Shown: in pieces, positions 53,554 to 61,866 of the stretch
How positions within the stretch are numbered: position 1 is the stretch's first letter
Layout of the letters: each line of letters opens with the position of its first letter
DNA from: Arthrobacter sp. StoSoilB22
GTDB taxonomy: Bacteria > Actinomycetota > Actinomycetes > Actinomycetales > Micrococcaceae
Assembly: GCF_019977315.1 (NCBI RefSeq)
Contig: NZ_AP024652.1
Coordinates: 2,604,001 to 2,668,000, forward strand
Direction: 5' to 3'
DNA length: 64,000 nucleotides
Translations under genes and position numbers: made by a program
Notes under the pieces: generated by a model
The model's database searches: none
Told to the model about the DNA's origin: nothing
Seen by the model: the letters and a program-made list of their open reading frames with translations, nothing else

Positions 53554-54906
53554 CTACTTAGCGTCTTCCGTGCTGACGAGGTCCCTGCCTGCAGTTTCAG
53601 GCGTGAAGAACGTGGTCACGAAGGAGATAAGAGCCAGGACCAGCGAGTAGATGGCCAGGACCAGCCATGAGTGGTTTGTAGCAGCCAACATGAGCGCGCC
53701 AAGCAGCGGCGCCAAGCCACCAGCCAGAACCGCTGAAATTTCGCGGCTCATGGCCACGCCGGTGAAACGGTATTGCGATCCGAAGAGTTCGGGGAGCAGA
53801 GGGCACTGTGGGCCGAGCATCGACTGGACACCGATTGCAATGCCCACCGCCATGACTACCCAGACCAGAGTGACGTTTCCGAGAGTGACCAGATAGAAGG
53901 CGGGAACCGCGATGATCGCCTGGAAGAGAGCTCCATAGCGGTAGACAGGCACTCGACCAAACCTATCGGATAGCGCGCCGAACGTGACCACCAGAACGGC
54001 GGCGAACCCGGCCGCAATCAACAACCCAATAGGACCAATCGAGTTGTTGCCTGCAAAAACACCTGCCGGCATGCTCATGAATGACACCAGCAGTGCGGAG
54101 TAGATCGATGAGTTGCCGTTCTCTCCCATGCGAAGACCAATGCCCAGCAGGACATTCTTCTTTGAGTGCTTCCAGAGCGCGCCAATCGGATTCTTGACCA
54201 CGTTCTTGTGCTTCTCCAGCTCCTGGAAGGCCGGGGTTTCCTTGAGCTTGAGGCGGATGAAGATGGCTACTGCGATCAGGATGAAGCTGGCAAGGAAGGG
54301 CACTCGCCACAACCAGCCCTGCAGGACGGACTTATCCGCCATCGCAATAAGAGCAAAAGTTCCGGCACCGAGGAGCGTGCCTAACTGGATGCCGACGAAC
54401 GGCAGCGAAGCGAAGAACCCACGACGGCGACGCGGAGCCACTTCCGAGATCAAAGTTGTTGCGCCGGCCTGCTCCGCCCCGGCTCCCAGTCCCTGAACGA
54501 TTCGCAGCGTCACCAGCAGAACAGCGCCGAGCATTCCGGCCTGCTCGAACGTAGGGAGCAGGCCGATGGCAAAGCTCGCCGTCCCCATCAACGCGATGGT
54601 CAGGATCAGCACCATTTTCCTGCCAAACCTGTCCCCGATGTAGCCGAAGATCAAACCACCAAACGGCCGTGCGGCGAAGCCAACGCCGTAGGTTGCGAAG
54701 GAAGCAATCAGTGCGCCATCGGGGCCCAGCGGCGAAAAGAACAGTGGACCAAAGATCAGCGCCGACGCCAAGCCGTAAATGTAGAAGTCGTAGTACTCCA
54801 GCGCCGATCCCACAGAGCTGGCCAGTGTAGCCCTGCGGAGCTGTTCCGGCTCAACTACGGCGTCGTCAGCCTCGGCTGCGAGCTTTTCATTTGCACGAGT
54901 TATCAC
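53554..54906 (-). CDS. MFS transporter, metabolite:H+ symporter (MHS) family
   Basis: A 450-residue, 12-helix transporter. 'SSVGSALEYYDFYIYGLASALIF' in TM1 and 'GYIGDRFGRKMVLILTIALMG' in the TM2-3 loop are MHS-family signatures, with a second 'GALSDRFGRVPVYRYGAL' in TM8-9. Family members take up carboxylates, shikimate, alpha-ketoglutarate or osmolytes; the neighbours suggest a hydroxy or sugar acid. GTG 54906 is the best start, with GAGGGAG five bases before it; GTG 54912 overlaps that site. Lies 147 bp downstream of the IclR gene on the same strand, with motif copy B between. Confidence 0.9.
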   Translation of the reverse strand: MITRANEKLAAEADDAVVEPEQLRRATLASSVGSALEYYDFYIYGLASALIFGPLFFSPLGPDGALIASFATYGVGFAARPFGGLIFGYIGDRFGRKMVLILTIALMGTASFAIGLLPTFEQAGMLGAVLLVTLRIVQGLGAGAEQAGATTLISEVAPRRRRGFFASLPFVGIQLGTLLGAGTFALIAMADKSVLQGWLWRVPFLASFILIAVAIFIRLKLKETPAFQELEKHKNVVKNPIGALWKHSKKNVLLGIGLRMGENGNSSIYSALLVSFMSMPAGVFAGNNSIGPIGLLIAAGFAAVLVVTFGALSDRFGRVPVYRYGALFQAIIAVPAFYLVTLGNVTLVWVVMAVGIAIGVQSMLGPQCPLLPELFGSQYRFTGVAMSREISAVLAGGLAPLLGALMLAATNHSWLVLAIYSLVLALISFVTTFFTPETAGRDLVSTEDAK

Positions 54907-54951
54907 AAGCACTCCCTCAAAATCACCCCGGGCCCCCGTTGGCCCAGTGAG

Positions 54952-54991
54952 ATAGTGATGGCATCACCGCCAAGATCACTATGATGAACAG
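54952..54991. promoter_or_regulatory. operator-like region before the transporter, with motif copy B
   Basis: ATAGTGAT (54952-54959) and ATCACTAT (54975-54982) form an 8-bp inverted repeat with a 15-bp spacer. The right arm runs into CACTATGATGAACAG (54977-54991), copy B of the motif. It lies 46-85 bp before the transporter start. Confidence 0.6.
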
Positions 54992-55053
54992 CGTACAGCT
55001 TGTTGAACGCGCTGCCAAGGTTGTAATCAGATTTATTAATTCGGCCGGTCAGA

Positions 55054-55848
55054 CTAGCCCATGGGGTTGCCCAATGACCGTGCCAACTCCTTGAGTTCCT
55101 TGACCATGAGCGCGCCTTGCTCGTCCGAATACGTAGCCTTCAGTGCTGTCACGGACAGACCGAGGCTGGGACCATGGGCTCCATGAGTGGGGACAGGAAC
55201 GGCCAGGCACACCACCCCCACGGTGGACTCTTCGTCTTCGAACGCGTACCCCTGCTTACGGATAGCGGAAATCTGCGCCTTGAGCTCCTCAGCAGTCTTG
55301 AGGGAGTTGGCAGTCATGGTGGGGAGCGCCATGCCATCAGGGAACATGGAGTCGATATCGTGATCGTGCAGCTGCGCAATGAGCGCCTTACCTACGCTGC
55401 AGAGCGATACAGGCATCTTGTCGCCGATATTGGACGTTAACCTAACGGCCGGGTGACCCTCGTACCGGGCCAGGTAGATGACGTGATCACCGTCGAGCAT
55501 CGCAATCCTCACGGTCTCCCCGGAGAGCGTAGGGGCCTGCTCACAGTATTTATAGAACTCCTGGACCTCGTCGAGTCGACTGAGATAAGCAGCACCGAGT
55601 TCAACGAGCTTTCTACCCAAGGCAAAATCCGCGCCCTGCCTGGTGATGAGGCGGGCCTCTTCGAGCGCCAACAGCAAATTGGAGGTAGAAGACTTGGGGA
55701 TGCCGAGTTCACGCGAGAGGTCGCTGAGCGTCAAGCGGCCTGCAGGCGACTCCGCAAGCGCCTCCAGCACCGCAGCGGCACGAGTGACGGCGGGCGCCGG
55801 CGATGAGGCGCCCAGCCCTTCGGAACGGGAGGAGCGGGAATCGGCCAT
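55054..55848 (-). CDS. IclR family transcriptional regulator
   Basis: A 264-residue regulator with a winged-helix domain (about 20-80, 'LTLSDLSRELGIPKSSTSNLLLALEEARLI' in family form) and a C-terminal effector-binding GAF-like domain ('GHPAVRLTSNIGDKMPVSLCSVGKALIA', 'GYAFEDEESTVGVVCLAVPV' split). IclR proteins sense small carboxylic acids and usually control adjacent catabolic genes, here the MHS transporter and perhaps the D-2-hydroxyacid dehydrogenase. Upstream lies motif copy C, consistent with autoregulation (inferred). Confidence 0.92.
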   Translation of the reverse strand: MADSRSSRSEGLGASSPAPAVTRAAAVLEALAESPAGRLTLSDLSRELGIPKSSTSNLLLALEEARLITRQGADFALGRKLVELGAAYLSRLDEVQEFYKYCEQAPTLSGETVRIAMLDGDHVIYLARYEGHPAVRLTSNIGDKMPVSLCSVGKALIAQLHDHDIDSMFPDGMALPTMTANSLKTAEELKAQISAIRKQGYAFEDEESTVGVVCLAVPVPTHGAHGPSLGLSVTALKATYSDEQGALMVKELKELARSLGNPMG

Positions 55849-55892
55849 GATTCTCCTTCAACATCGCAATTCGGTGTCCATTCTGCTGAACA

Positions 55893-55907
55893 GTACTCAT
55901 CATAGTG
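55893..55907 (-). promoter_or_regulatory. shared 15-bp motif, copy C
   Basis: On the minus strand CACTATGATGAGTAC, identical to copy B at 12 of 15 positions, 45-59 bp before the IclR start. It lies inside a larger imperfect palindrome bounded by ATTC (55879-55882) and GAAT (about 55908-55911). TATGAT could double as a -10 box. Confidence 0.55.
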
Positions 55908-56004
55908 GAATGAGGACCGCGAGAAGGGCTGCAACCCGACCGCCCTAACCCCTGGTCATGGGCCATACTTTTCAAACCCAAAAGTTCTCTGTATATTCAT
56001 CTTC

Positions 56005-56049
56005 GAGCTCTCCACCGCGGCATCCCCCAATAGTCGTGGTGGAGAGCTC
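56005..56049. terminator. perfect 12-bp inverted repeat after the DUF6504 gene
   Basis: GAGCTCTCCACC (56005-56016) and GGTGGAGAGCTC (56038-56049) with a 21-nt loop, 20 bp past the DUF6504 stop. No T-tract. Probably a terminator; the rest of the 55912-56069 stretch shows no gene. Confidence 0.5.
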
Positions 56050-56069
56050 ATCCATTTCCCCGACCAGTT

Positions 56070-56360
56070 CTACGCAGCAGCGAGTTCCTCACCCCGTACG
56101 GACCAGCTGCCACCGGAACCGTCCCGCACCAATTCCCAGGTGACGATGCCAGACTCCGGGTTGTCTCCCAAGCGAATCTGAACCTGCCAGACTTCAACAT
56201 CTACCCGCCCCTGCCCCCGCGGCATCCGCCGGGCATCCTCCCACCAGGCAACCCGCTCAAACCAGCGGACAGGTTCCACAACCATGGGCCACTCCCTACC
56301 TCCCCGCACTATTACTGCCGGGGCACCTTGCTCAACTGTGGGGATGTATACCTGCTCCAT
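56070..56360 (-). CDS. DUF6504 family protein
   Basis: A 96-residue soluble protein. 'EPVRWFERVAWWEDARRMP' followed by 'VEVWQVQIRLG' and 'TWELVRDGSGGSWSVRGEEL' matches small actinobacterial DUF6504 proteins, which in other species often sit near translesion polymerase genes. No such gene is visible here. Function unknown. The ATG 56360 is preferred (TACGGT 7 nt upstream, family-like MEQVYIPTVEQ start); ATG 56390 would add ten residues. Confidence 0.75.
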   Translation of the reverse strand: MEQVYIPTVEQGAPAVIVRGGREWPMVVEPVRWFERVAWWEDARRMPRGQGRVDVEVWQVQIRLGDNPESGIVTWELVRDGSGGSWSVRGEELAAA

Positions 56361-56438
56361 GCAAAGAACCGTAGGGGGTGGCTCTGACATTTAAGGTTTG
56401 CGGAAGCTATCGATCCGAGCCGGGATTCGGAGGCACAA

Positions 56439-56482
56439 AAAACCCCGCCGCCCAAGCCTTATGACTCGAACAGCGGGGTTTT
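56439..56482 (-). terminator. terminator of tRNA-Val
   Basis: AAAACCCCGC (56439-56448) and GCGGGGTTTT (56473-56482); on the minus strand the stem ends in six T. Directly downstream of tRNA-Val. Confidence 0.85.
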
Positions 56483-56485
56483 CCT

Positions 56486-56561
56486 TGGTGGGTCCTACCG
56501 GGATCGAACCGATGACATCCACGGTGTAAACGTGGCGCTCTACCAGCTGAGCTAAAGACCC
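56486..56561 (-). tRNA. tRNA-Val (anticodon TAC)
   Basis: Acceptor GGGTCTT/AGGACCC (one T-G pair and a mismatch-tolerant end), D-stem GCTC/GAGC, anticodon stem CCACG/CGTGG with loop TTTACAC, T-stem ATCGG/CCGGT, discriminator A, CCA encoded. Confidence 0.94.
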
Positions 56562-56627
56562 AATGTGCTGTTTCCGCGCTTCGCAACTTCCTCCGCGCTT
56601 CGACCAACGAACAATGACTCTACATGA

Positions 56628-57557
56628 TCAACCGCCGGAAACACCAATCGGCTCATGAGCCCGGGGAAGATCCGGCAAAGTGCGTGCCAGGTAGTCCAAA
56701 GCGCCGCTCACACCCAGCTCCAGTTTCAGCTGTGCAAAGTCATCCCCACGGGTAGTTCCGCGGTTGATGATAACCACTGGCTTTTTCGCTTTAGCAGCGT
56801 GCCGCACGAACCGCAGTCCACTCTGAACCGTCAGTGACGACCCCGCCACGAGGAGTGCCTCCGCATCATCCACCATCCCGTAAGCGCGGGCCACACGGTC
56901 CTTGGGGACGTTCTCTCCGAAGTACACAAAGTCCGGCTTCAACGTCCCGCCGCAGATGGGGCACACAGCCATAACGAACGAGGTGATGAGCTCAGAATCC
57001 TCCACCGTGGCATCGGCATCCGGAGCCATTTCCACCACTCCGGATTCCAACGCGGCTTCCAGGAAACCGGGATTGATTTCTTCAAGGATTGCTGCGATCA
57101 AGCGCCTGCTGAAGGTGTGCCCGTTATCCAGGCAAATGACCTGGTCAAAGCGCCCATGCAGGTCCACCACGTTGAGGCTTCCGGCGTCCTCGTGCAACCT
57201 GTCAACGTTTTGGGTGATAAGACCTGTCAGCAAACCTCGCCGCTCCAGAAGGGCGACGGCCACATGCCCGGCATTAGGATCGGCGTGCCTGAGATGGGAC
57301 CACCCAAGGTGGTTCCGCGCCCAATAACGGCGACGATTCGGCTCACTTCCTATGAACTCCTGGTAGGTCATGGGGTTCCGAGGCGCAGAACCCGGTCCTC
57401 GGTAATCAGGAATTCCGGAATCGGTACTCAACCCGGCCCCCGTGAGAACAGCCAAGCGCTTCCCCCCAAGGAGATCCAAGGCAGCCCTCAGTTCTTCCAG
57501 TTCCTTGGGGCTCAGTTGCGCGGCCGGCGCAGGGGCCATGCTGGCAAATCCAGTCAT
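56628..57557 (-). CDS. Sir2-family NAD-dependent deacylase
   Basis: A 309-residue sirtuin. 'LAVLTGAGLSTDSGIPDYRG' is the NAD-binding signature, 'LITQNVDRLHEDAG' and 'VVDLHGRFDQVICLD' contain the Asn-Asp pair and catalytic His. The zinc module is partly degenerate: 'VCPICGG' supplies one CxxC, while the other pair is reduced to a single Cys in 'VICLDNGHTFSR'. 'GSSLTVQSGLRFV' and 'VIINRGTTRGDD' bind ribose. It is a class II-like sirtuin that may not be a robust deacetylase. ATG 57557 with GGGTGGG upstream; 29 bp after the peroxiredoxin gene. Confidence 0.9.
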   Translation of the reverse strand: MTGFASMAPAPAAQLSPKELEELRAALDLLGGKRLAVLTGAGLSTDSGIPDYRGPGSAPRNPMTYQEFIGSEPNRRRYWARNHLGWSHLRHADPNAGHVAVALLERRGLLTGLITQNVDRLHEDAGSLNVVDLHGRFDQVICLDNGHTFSRRLIAAILEEINPGFLEAALESGVVEMAPDADATVEDSELITSFVMAVCPICGGTLKPDFVYFGENVPKDRVARAYGMVDDAEALLVAGSSLTVQSGLRFVRHAAKAKKPVVIINRGTTRGDDFAQLKLELGVSGALDYLARTLPDLPRAHEPIGVSGG

Positions 57558-57586
57558 ACCCACCCCGGGGCTGTGACGGCTCACGA

Positions 57587-58084
57587 CTACTGCCCTGCCA
57601 ACGCCGACAACGCCCGACGGTACTCGGCAAAGTCCCTTGCCTGGCCGCGAGGGTTGATAACCACATATTGGACGAGTCCCGAAGCGTCGATGATGAACGT
57701 CCCCCTCAACGCCATGCCACTCGCTTCGTCGAAGACACCGTAGTTTCTTGCTACCGCCCCGTGTGGCCAAAAGTCTGCCAAGAGATCAAAGCCGAACTGC
57801 TCGTGCTCAGCGTAGGCCCGCTGGGCGAACTTACTGTCAACGGAAATGGCCAATACCGTGGCGTTCGAATCCTTGAAGGCAGCGATGTTGTCGCGAATCT
57901 CACAAAGTTCCCCCGTGCAAATCCCGGAGAAGGCAAAAGGAAAGAACACGACAACAACGTTGCGGCCTTGAAAGTCGGTCAAGCGCACAGGCTCACCGTA
58001 CTGGTTCAGCAGTTCAAAATCCGGTGCGAGCTGCCCTACTTGGGGAGCGAGCATGGAGGCAGCTACCTGTTGGACTTCGGTCAC
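57587..58084 (-). CDS. AhpE-type peroxiredoxin
   Basis: A 165-residue 1-Cys/AhpE-like peroxiredoxin. Peroxidatic Cys56 is in 'FPFAFSGICTGELCEIRD'; a second Cys61 is close by. 'LAISVDSKFAQRAYAEHEQFGFDLLADFWPHGAVARNYGV' (in parts) is typical of AhpE. It reduces hydroperoxides and is likely recycled by mycothiol/mycoredoxin. GTG start at 58084 overlaps the DUF3052 stop (GTGA), so it is coupled to that gene. The DUF3052-ahpE pair resembles the Rv2239c-Rv2238c order of mycobacteria. Confidence 0.93.
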   Translation of the reverse strand: MTEVQQVAASMLAPQVGQLAPDFELLNQYGEPVRLTDFQGRNVVVVFFPFAFSGICTGELCEIRDNIAAFKDSNATVLAISVDSKFAQRAYAEHEQFGFDLLADFWPHGAVARNYGVFDEASGMALRGTFIIDASGLVQYVVINPRGQARDFAEYRRALSALAGQ

Positions 58085-58500
58085 TTGTTCTTCTTGGGCA
58101 CCAAACGCGTGGCGCTCCAGTCCTTTGAAACCCCTGCCGATGTAGTCAGGTGCAACCCGGAGGTGGGTGCGGCATCCTGGATGTCTGCCGGAGATACGTA
58201 GTTGTCACGGCCTGACTTTGGCGTCAGCACCCAAACAACTCCGCCTTCCTTCAGGTTGGTGAGAGAGTCCATGAGGGCATCAACAAGGTCACCGTCGCCG
58301 TCACGCCACCAGAAAACAACAGCATCCACGACATCATGATCATCTTCATCCAACAACTCGGAGCCAGTGACATCTTCGATGTCCTCACGCAAGTCGAAAT
58401 CGACGTCGTCGTCGTAGCCGCGTTCCTGAATCAGATCCCCATCTTTGAAACCCATTCTTTCCGCCACATTTACCGATGTGGCGGCGTCGGCCTCGCTCAC
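58081..58500 (-). CDS. DUF3052 family protein
   Basis: A 139-residue acidic protein. 'VAERMGFKDGDLIQERGYDDDVDFDLREDIE' (in parts), 'DAVVFWWRDGDGDLVDALMDSLTNLKEGGVVWVLTPKSGR' and 'SGLHLTTSAGVSKDWSATRLVPKK' are family features conserved across actinobacteria. Function unknown. The GTG at 58500 is chosen for the AGGAGG five to eleven bases upstream; an ATG at 58527 lacks a site. Divergent from aceE. Confidence 0.88.
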   Translation of the reverse strand: MSEADAATSVNVAERMGFKDGDLIQERGYDDDVDFDLREDIEDVTGSELLDEDDHDVVDAVVFWWRDGDGDLVDALMDSLTNLKEGGVVWVLTPKSGRDNYVSPADIQDAAPTSGLHLTTSAGVSKDWSATRLVPKKNK

Positions 58501-58908
58501 GTTTCCTCCTTTTGCAGTGACTTCCATTACTAACAGCCAACACCCTTTGGGCGTGTGCTTCAAGCCATTGTCCCAGCCAGCGGCCATATTCCGCATTCCA
58601 CACGGTGTTTTGGGTCCTCGAAGATCGCGTGCTTTGCGTCACGGAGGGGCCCGGACTGTGACATACAACGCTCCTCAGGTCCCGCGGCTACGCATCGCGA
58701 CGCCGCGAAAGCTAGAGTGGCCATGAGTGCTACGGCTGCAGGGCGACCGCCCCGGGAAGTTCCCAAAGGCAGCCACGCGCTCACAAGACCTGCCCGGCGC
58801 ATCCGACCGGGCTGTTGAAACAGAGATGTCGCACACGACGCGTTCACGACGGGCAGATACCCTGCCGGACTTGAGGCGCCGATGCATGCGCCTAAAGGAA
58901 GGTTGGAC
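58501..58908. other. divergent regulatory region between DUF3052 and aceE
   Basis: 408 bp without a supported gene. It should hold promoters for both directions. A TAGAGT (58713-58718) followed closely by ATG 58723 opens a 31-codon frame (MSATAAGRPPREVPKGSHAL...) on the aceE strand, possibly a leader peptide, but the spacing is only 4 nt and no family matches. The mycobacterial counterpart region carries an extra gene (Rv2240c); none is visible here. Confidence 0.5.
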
Positions 58909-61674
58909 GTGGCTGCAGGAGAAGAGACCTCACACATCCTCAGCGGGTTGACTGCCCAGCTGCCTGATCGTGATCCGGAAGAGACCGCGGAGTGGATTGA
59001 GTCCCTTGATGCGTTGATCGCGGAGCAGGGTACCGAGCGTGCCCAGTACATTATGCGTTCGTTGTTGCAGCGTGCTGGTGCGAGGTCGGTGGGTGTGCCG
59101 ATGGTGACGACCACTGATTATGTGAACACGATCCCGGTGGACCAGGAAGCACAGTTCCCGGGGAACGAGGAGTTCGAGCGCCGGTACCGGGCTTATATGC
59201 GCTGGAACGCTGCGGTGATGGTCCATCGTGCGCAGCGTTCCGATATTGGTGTGGGCGGGCACATTTCCACTTATGCCGGTGCTGCGACCCTGTATGAGGT
59301 GGGGTTCAACCACTTCTTCCGCGGCAAGGACCACCCCTCGGGCGGGGATCAGGTGTTTTTCCAGGGTCACGCCTCGCCGGGCATGTACGCCCGGGCGTTC
59401 ATGGAAGGCCGCCTCACGGAAGAGGACTTGGACGGGTTCCGTCAGGAAAAGTCCAAAGAAGGCCACGCCCTGTCCTCGTACCCGCACCCGCGCCTGATGC
59501 CGGATTTCTGGGAATTCCCGACCGTGTCCATGGGTATCGGCCCGATGAACGCGATCTACCAGGCCCAGTCCAACCGGTATTTGCAGAACCGTGGCATTAA
59601 AGACACCTCGGATCAGCAGGTCTGGGCGTTCCTGGGGGACGGGGAAATGGACGAGCCCGAGTCCCGTGGCCTGCTCCAGCTCGCCGCGAACGAGAACCTG
59701 GACAACCTGAACTTCGTGATCAACTGCAACCTCCAGCGCCTGGACGGACCGGTCCGCGGTAACGGCAAGATCATGCAGGAACTCGAAGCGTTCTTCCGCG
59801 GTGCGGGCTGGAACGTGATCAAGGTCGTCTGGGGCCGTGAGTGGGATTCCCTCCTGGAAGCGGACAAGGACGGGGCGTTGGTGAAAATCATGAACGAAAC
59901 CCCCGATGGTGACTACCAAACCTACAAGGCCGAGTCCGGCGGTTTCGTCCGGGAACACTTCTTCGGCAAATCCCCGCAGACCAAAGACATGGTCGCGGAC
60001 CTGGACGACGAGCAGATCTGGGGCCTCAAACGCGGCGGTCACGACTACCGCAAGGTCTACGCCGCGTACAAGGCAGCCACCGAGTTCAAGGGCAAACCCA
60101 CCGTGATCCTGGCCAAAACGGTCAAGGGCTACGGCCTGGGCCCGCACTTCGAGGGCCGCAACGCGACCCACCAGATGAAGAAACTGACCATGGAAGACCT
60201 CAAAGCCTTCCGTGACCACCTCCGCATCCCCATCAGCGATGACCAACTCGACGCTGACCTCTACCGTCCCCCGTACTACCACCCCGGCATGGACGCCCCC
60301 GAAATCAAATACCTGATGGACCGCCGGGCAGAGCTCGGCGGGTTCGTCCCCGAACGCCGCCGCCAACACACCCCCGTGACCCTGCCCGAGGCCAAGTCCT
60401 ACGAAGTGGCCAAACGCGGATCCGGGAAACAACAAGCCGCCACCACCATGGCCTTCGTCCGGTTGTTGAAGGACCTCATGCGGGATAAGAACTTCGGTGC
60501 CCGGTTCGTGCCCGTGGTCCCGGACGAATCCCGGACCTTCGGGATGGACGCGTTCTTCCCGACCGCGAAAATCTACAACCCCAAAGGCCAGAACTACCTC
60601 TCCGTGGACCGCGACCTCGTCCTGGCCTACAAAGAATCACCCGCCGGACAACTGATCCACCCCGGCATCAACGAAGCCGGCGCCGTGGCAGCGTTCACCG
60701 CCGCCGGGACCTCCTACGCCACCCACGGCGAACCCCTGGTCCCGATCTACGTGTTCTACTCCATGTTCGGCTTCCAACGCACCGGAGATTCCTTCTGGGC
60801 CGCAGCAGACCAAATGACCCGCGGCTTCATCATCGGCGCCACCGCAGGACGAACCACCCTCACCGGCGAAGGACTCCAACACGCCGACGGACACTCCCCC
60901 GTCCTGGCCTCCACCAACCCCGCCGTGAAAACCTACGACCCCGCCTACGGCTACGAAATCGGCCACATCATCCGCCACGGCCTCGAAGAAATGTACGGAC
61001 CCGACAGTACTGACGGAACCGGTGAAGACCGCAACGTGATGTACTACCTCACCGTCTACAACGAACCCATCACCCAACCCGCGGAACCCGAAAACCTCGA
61101 CATCAACGGACTCCTCAAAGGCATCTACCGCCTCGCAGAAGCCCCGCAAGGCGACTCAAACCGGCCCACCGCGAACATCCTCGCCTCCGGCGTGTCCGTG
61201 CCCTGGGCCATCGAAGCAGCCCGGATCCTGAACGAAGACTGGGGAGTCGCCGCCGAAGTCTGGTCCGTGACCTCCTGGAACGAACTCCGCCGCGACGGAC
61301 TCGCCGCCGAAGAACACGCCTTCCTCAACCCCGGCCAACCCGCCCGCACCCCGTTCATCACCGAACAACTCAAAGACACCACCGGACCCGTCATCGCCGT
61401 GTCCGACTACATGAAAGCCGTCCCCGACCAAATCCGCCAATTCATCCCCAACGACTTCGCCTCCCTCGGAGCAGACGGCTTCGGCTTCTCCGACACCCGC
61501 CAAGCCGCACGCCGCTACTTCAAAAACGACACCCACTCCATCGTCGCCAAAACCCTCCAGCTCCTCGCCGCCAAGGGAGAAGTTGAAGCAGGTGCGCTGG
61601 AAAAGGCGATCGAGAAGTACCGGCTCCTGGACGTGAACGCCGGCACCACCGGCGGAGCAGGCGGCGACGCTTAA
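58909..61674 (+). CDS. aceE: pyruvate dehydrogenase E1 component, homodimeric
   Basis: A 921-residue thiamine-diphosphate enzyme that decarboxylates pyruvate and acetylates lipoyl-E2. '[21 protein letters not shown]', the ThDP/Mg motif '[16 protein letters not shown]...[20 protein letters not shown]' (in parts), and the transketolase-like second half '[15 protein letters not shown]' are typical of the E. coli-type AceE. GTG 58909 is selected for AAGGAAGG six bases upstream; ATG 58882 would include the SD. Base composition changes sharply inside the gene (see findings). Strong terminator behind it. Confidence 0.96.
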   Translation: MAAGEETSHILSGLTAQLPDRDPEETAEWIESLDALIAEQGTERAQYIMRSLLQRAGARSVGVPMVTTTDYVNTIPVDQEAQFPGNEEFERRYRAYMRWNAAVMVHRAQRSDIGVGGHISTYAGAATLYEVGFNHFFRGKDHPSGGDQVFFQGHASPGMYARAFMEGRLTEEDLDGFRQEKSKEGHALSSYPHPRLMPDFWEFPTVSMGIGPMNAIYQAQSNRYLQNRGIKDTSDQQVWAFLGDGEMDEPESRGLLQLAANENLDNLNFVINCNLQRLDGPVRGNGKIMQELEAFFRGAGWNVIKVVWGREWDSLLEADKDGALVKIMNETPDGDYQTYKAESGGFVREHFFGKSPQTKDMVADLDDEQIWGLKRGGHDYRKVYAAYKAATEFKGKPTVILAKTVKGYGLGPHFEGRNATHQMKKLTMEDLKAFRDHLRIPISDDQLDADLYRPPYYHPGMDAPEIKYLMDRRAELGGFVPERRRQHTPVTLPEAKSYEVAKRGSGKQQAATTMAFVRLLKDLMRDKNFGARFVPVVPDESRTFGMDAFFPTAKIYNPKGQNYLSVDRDLVLAYKESPAGQLIHPGINEAGAVAAFTAAGTSYATHGEPLVPIYVFYSMFGFQRTGDSFWAAADQMTRGFIIGATAGRTTLTGEGLQHADGHSPVLASTNPAVKTYDPAYGYEIGHIIRHGLEEMYGPDSTDGTGEDRNVMYYLTVYNEPITQPAEPENLDINGLLKGIYRLAEAPQGDSNRPTANILASGVSVPWAIEAARILNEDWGVAAEVWSVTSWNELRRDGLAAEEHAFLNPGQPARTPFITEQLKDTTGPVIAVSDYMKAVPDQIRQFIPNDFASLGADGFGFSDTRQAARRYFKNDTHSIVAKTLQLLAAKGEVEAGALEKAIEKYRLLDVNAGTTGGAGGDA

Positions 61675-61722
61675 CTGATAGCGGGTAACTCCTGCAGTCA
61701 CCAGCTACGCCAGCACTAACCG

Positions 61723-61766
61723 CGACGGCGGCCTTCACCGAAAGGTGAGGGCCGCCGTCGGGTTTT
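61723..61766 (+). terminator. terminator of aceE
   Basis: CGACGGCGGCC-TTCACC (61723-61739), GAAA tetraloop, GGTGAG-GGCCGCCGTCG (61744-61760): a 17-bp stem followed by GGTTTT. Confidence 0.92.
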
Positions 61767-61866
61767 AACCGGGCTGGGCGTGCCGGCAACGACGTGACCA
61801 GCAACAACAAGAGTTGTAGCCTTCGCACAAATGGAGCTTGTCCGGGATGGGCCGTATGCTCGTTCC

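Noticed and set aside
55849..56069. LexA/SOS box near the DUF6504 gene
   Set aside because: DUF6504 can accompany translesion polymerases, so I looked for GAAC-N4-GTTC type boxes; none is present in the adjoining gaps.
58723..58818. 31-codon frame in the aceE leader as a leaderless gene
   Set aside because: The TAGAGT to ATG spacing (4 nt) is too short for the pattern seen elsewhere, and there is no conservation evidence; kept only as a remark.
58930..60435. 501-codon open frame antisense to aceE
   Set aside because: Mirror of the strongly biased codon use of aceE; the protein is Val/His/Gly-rich with no recognisable motif.
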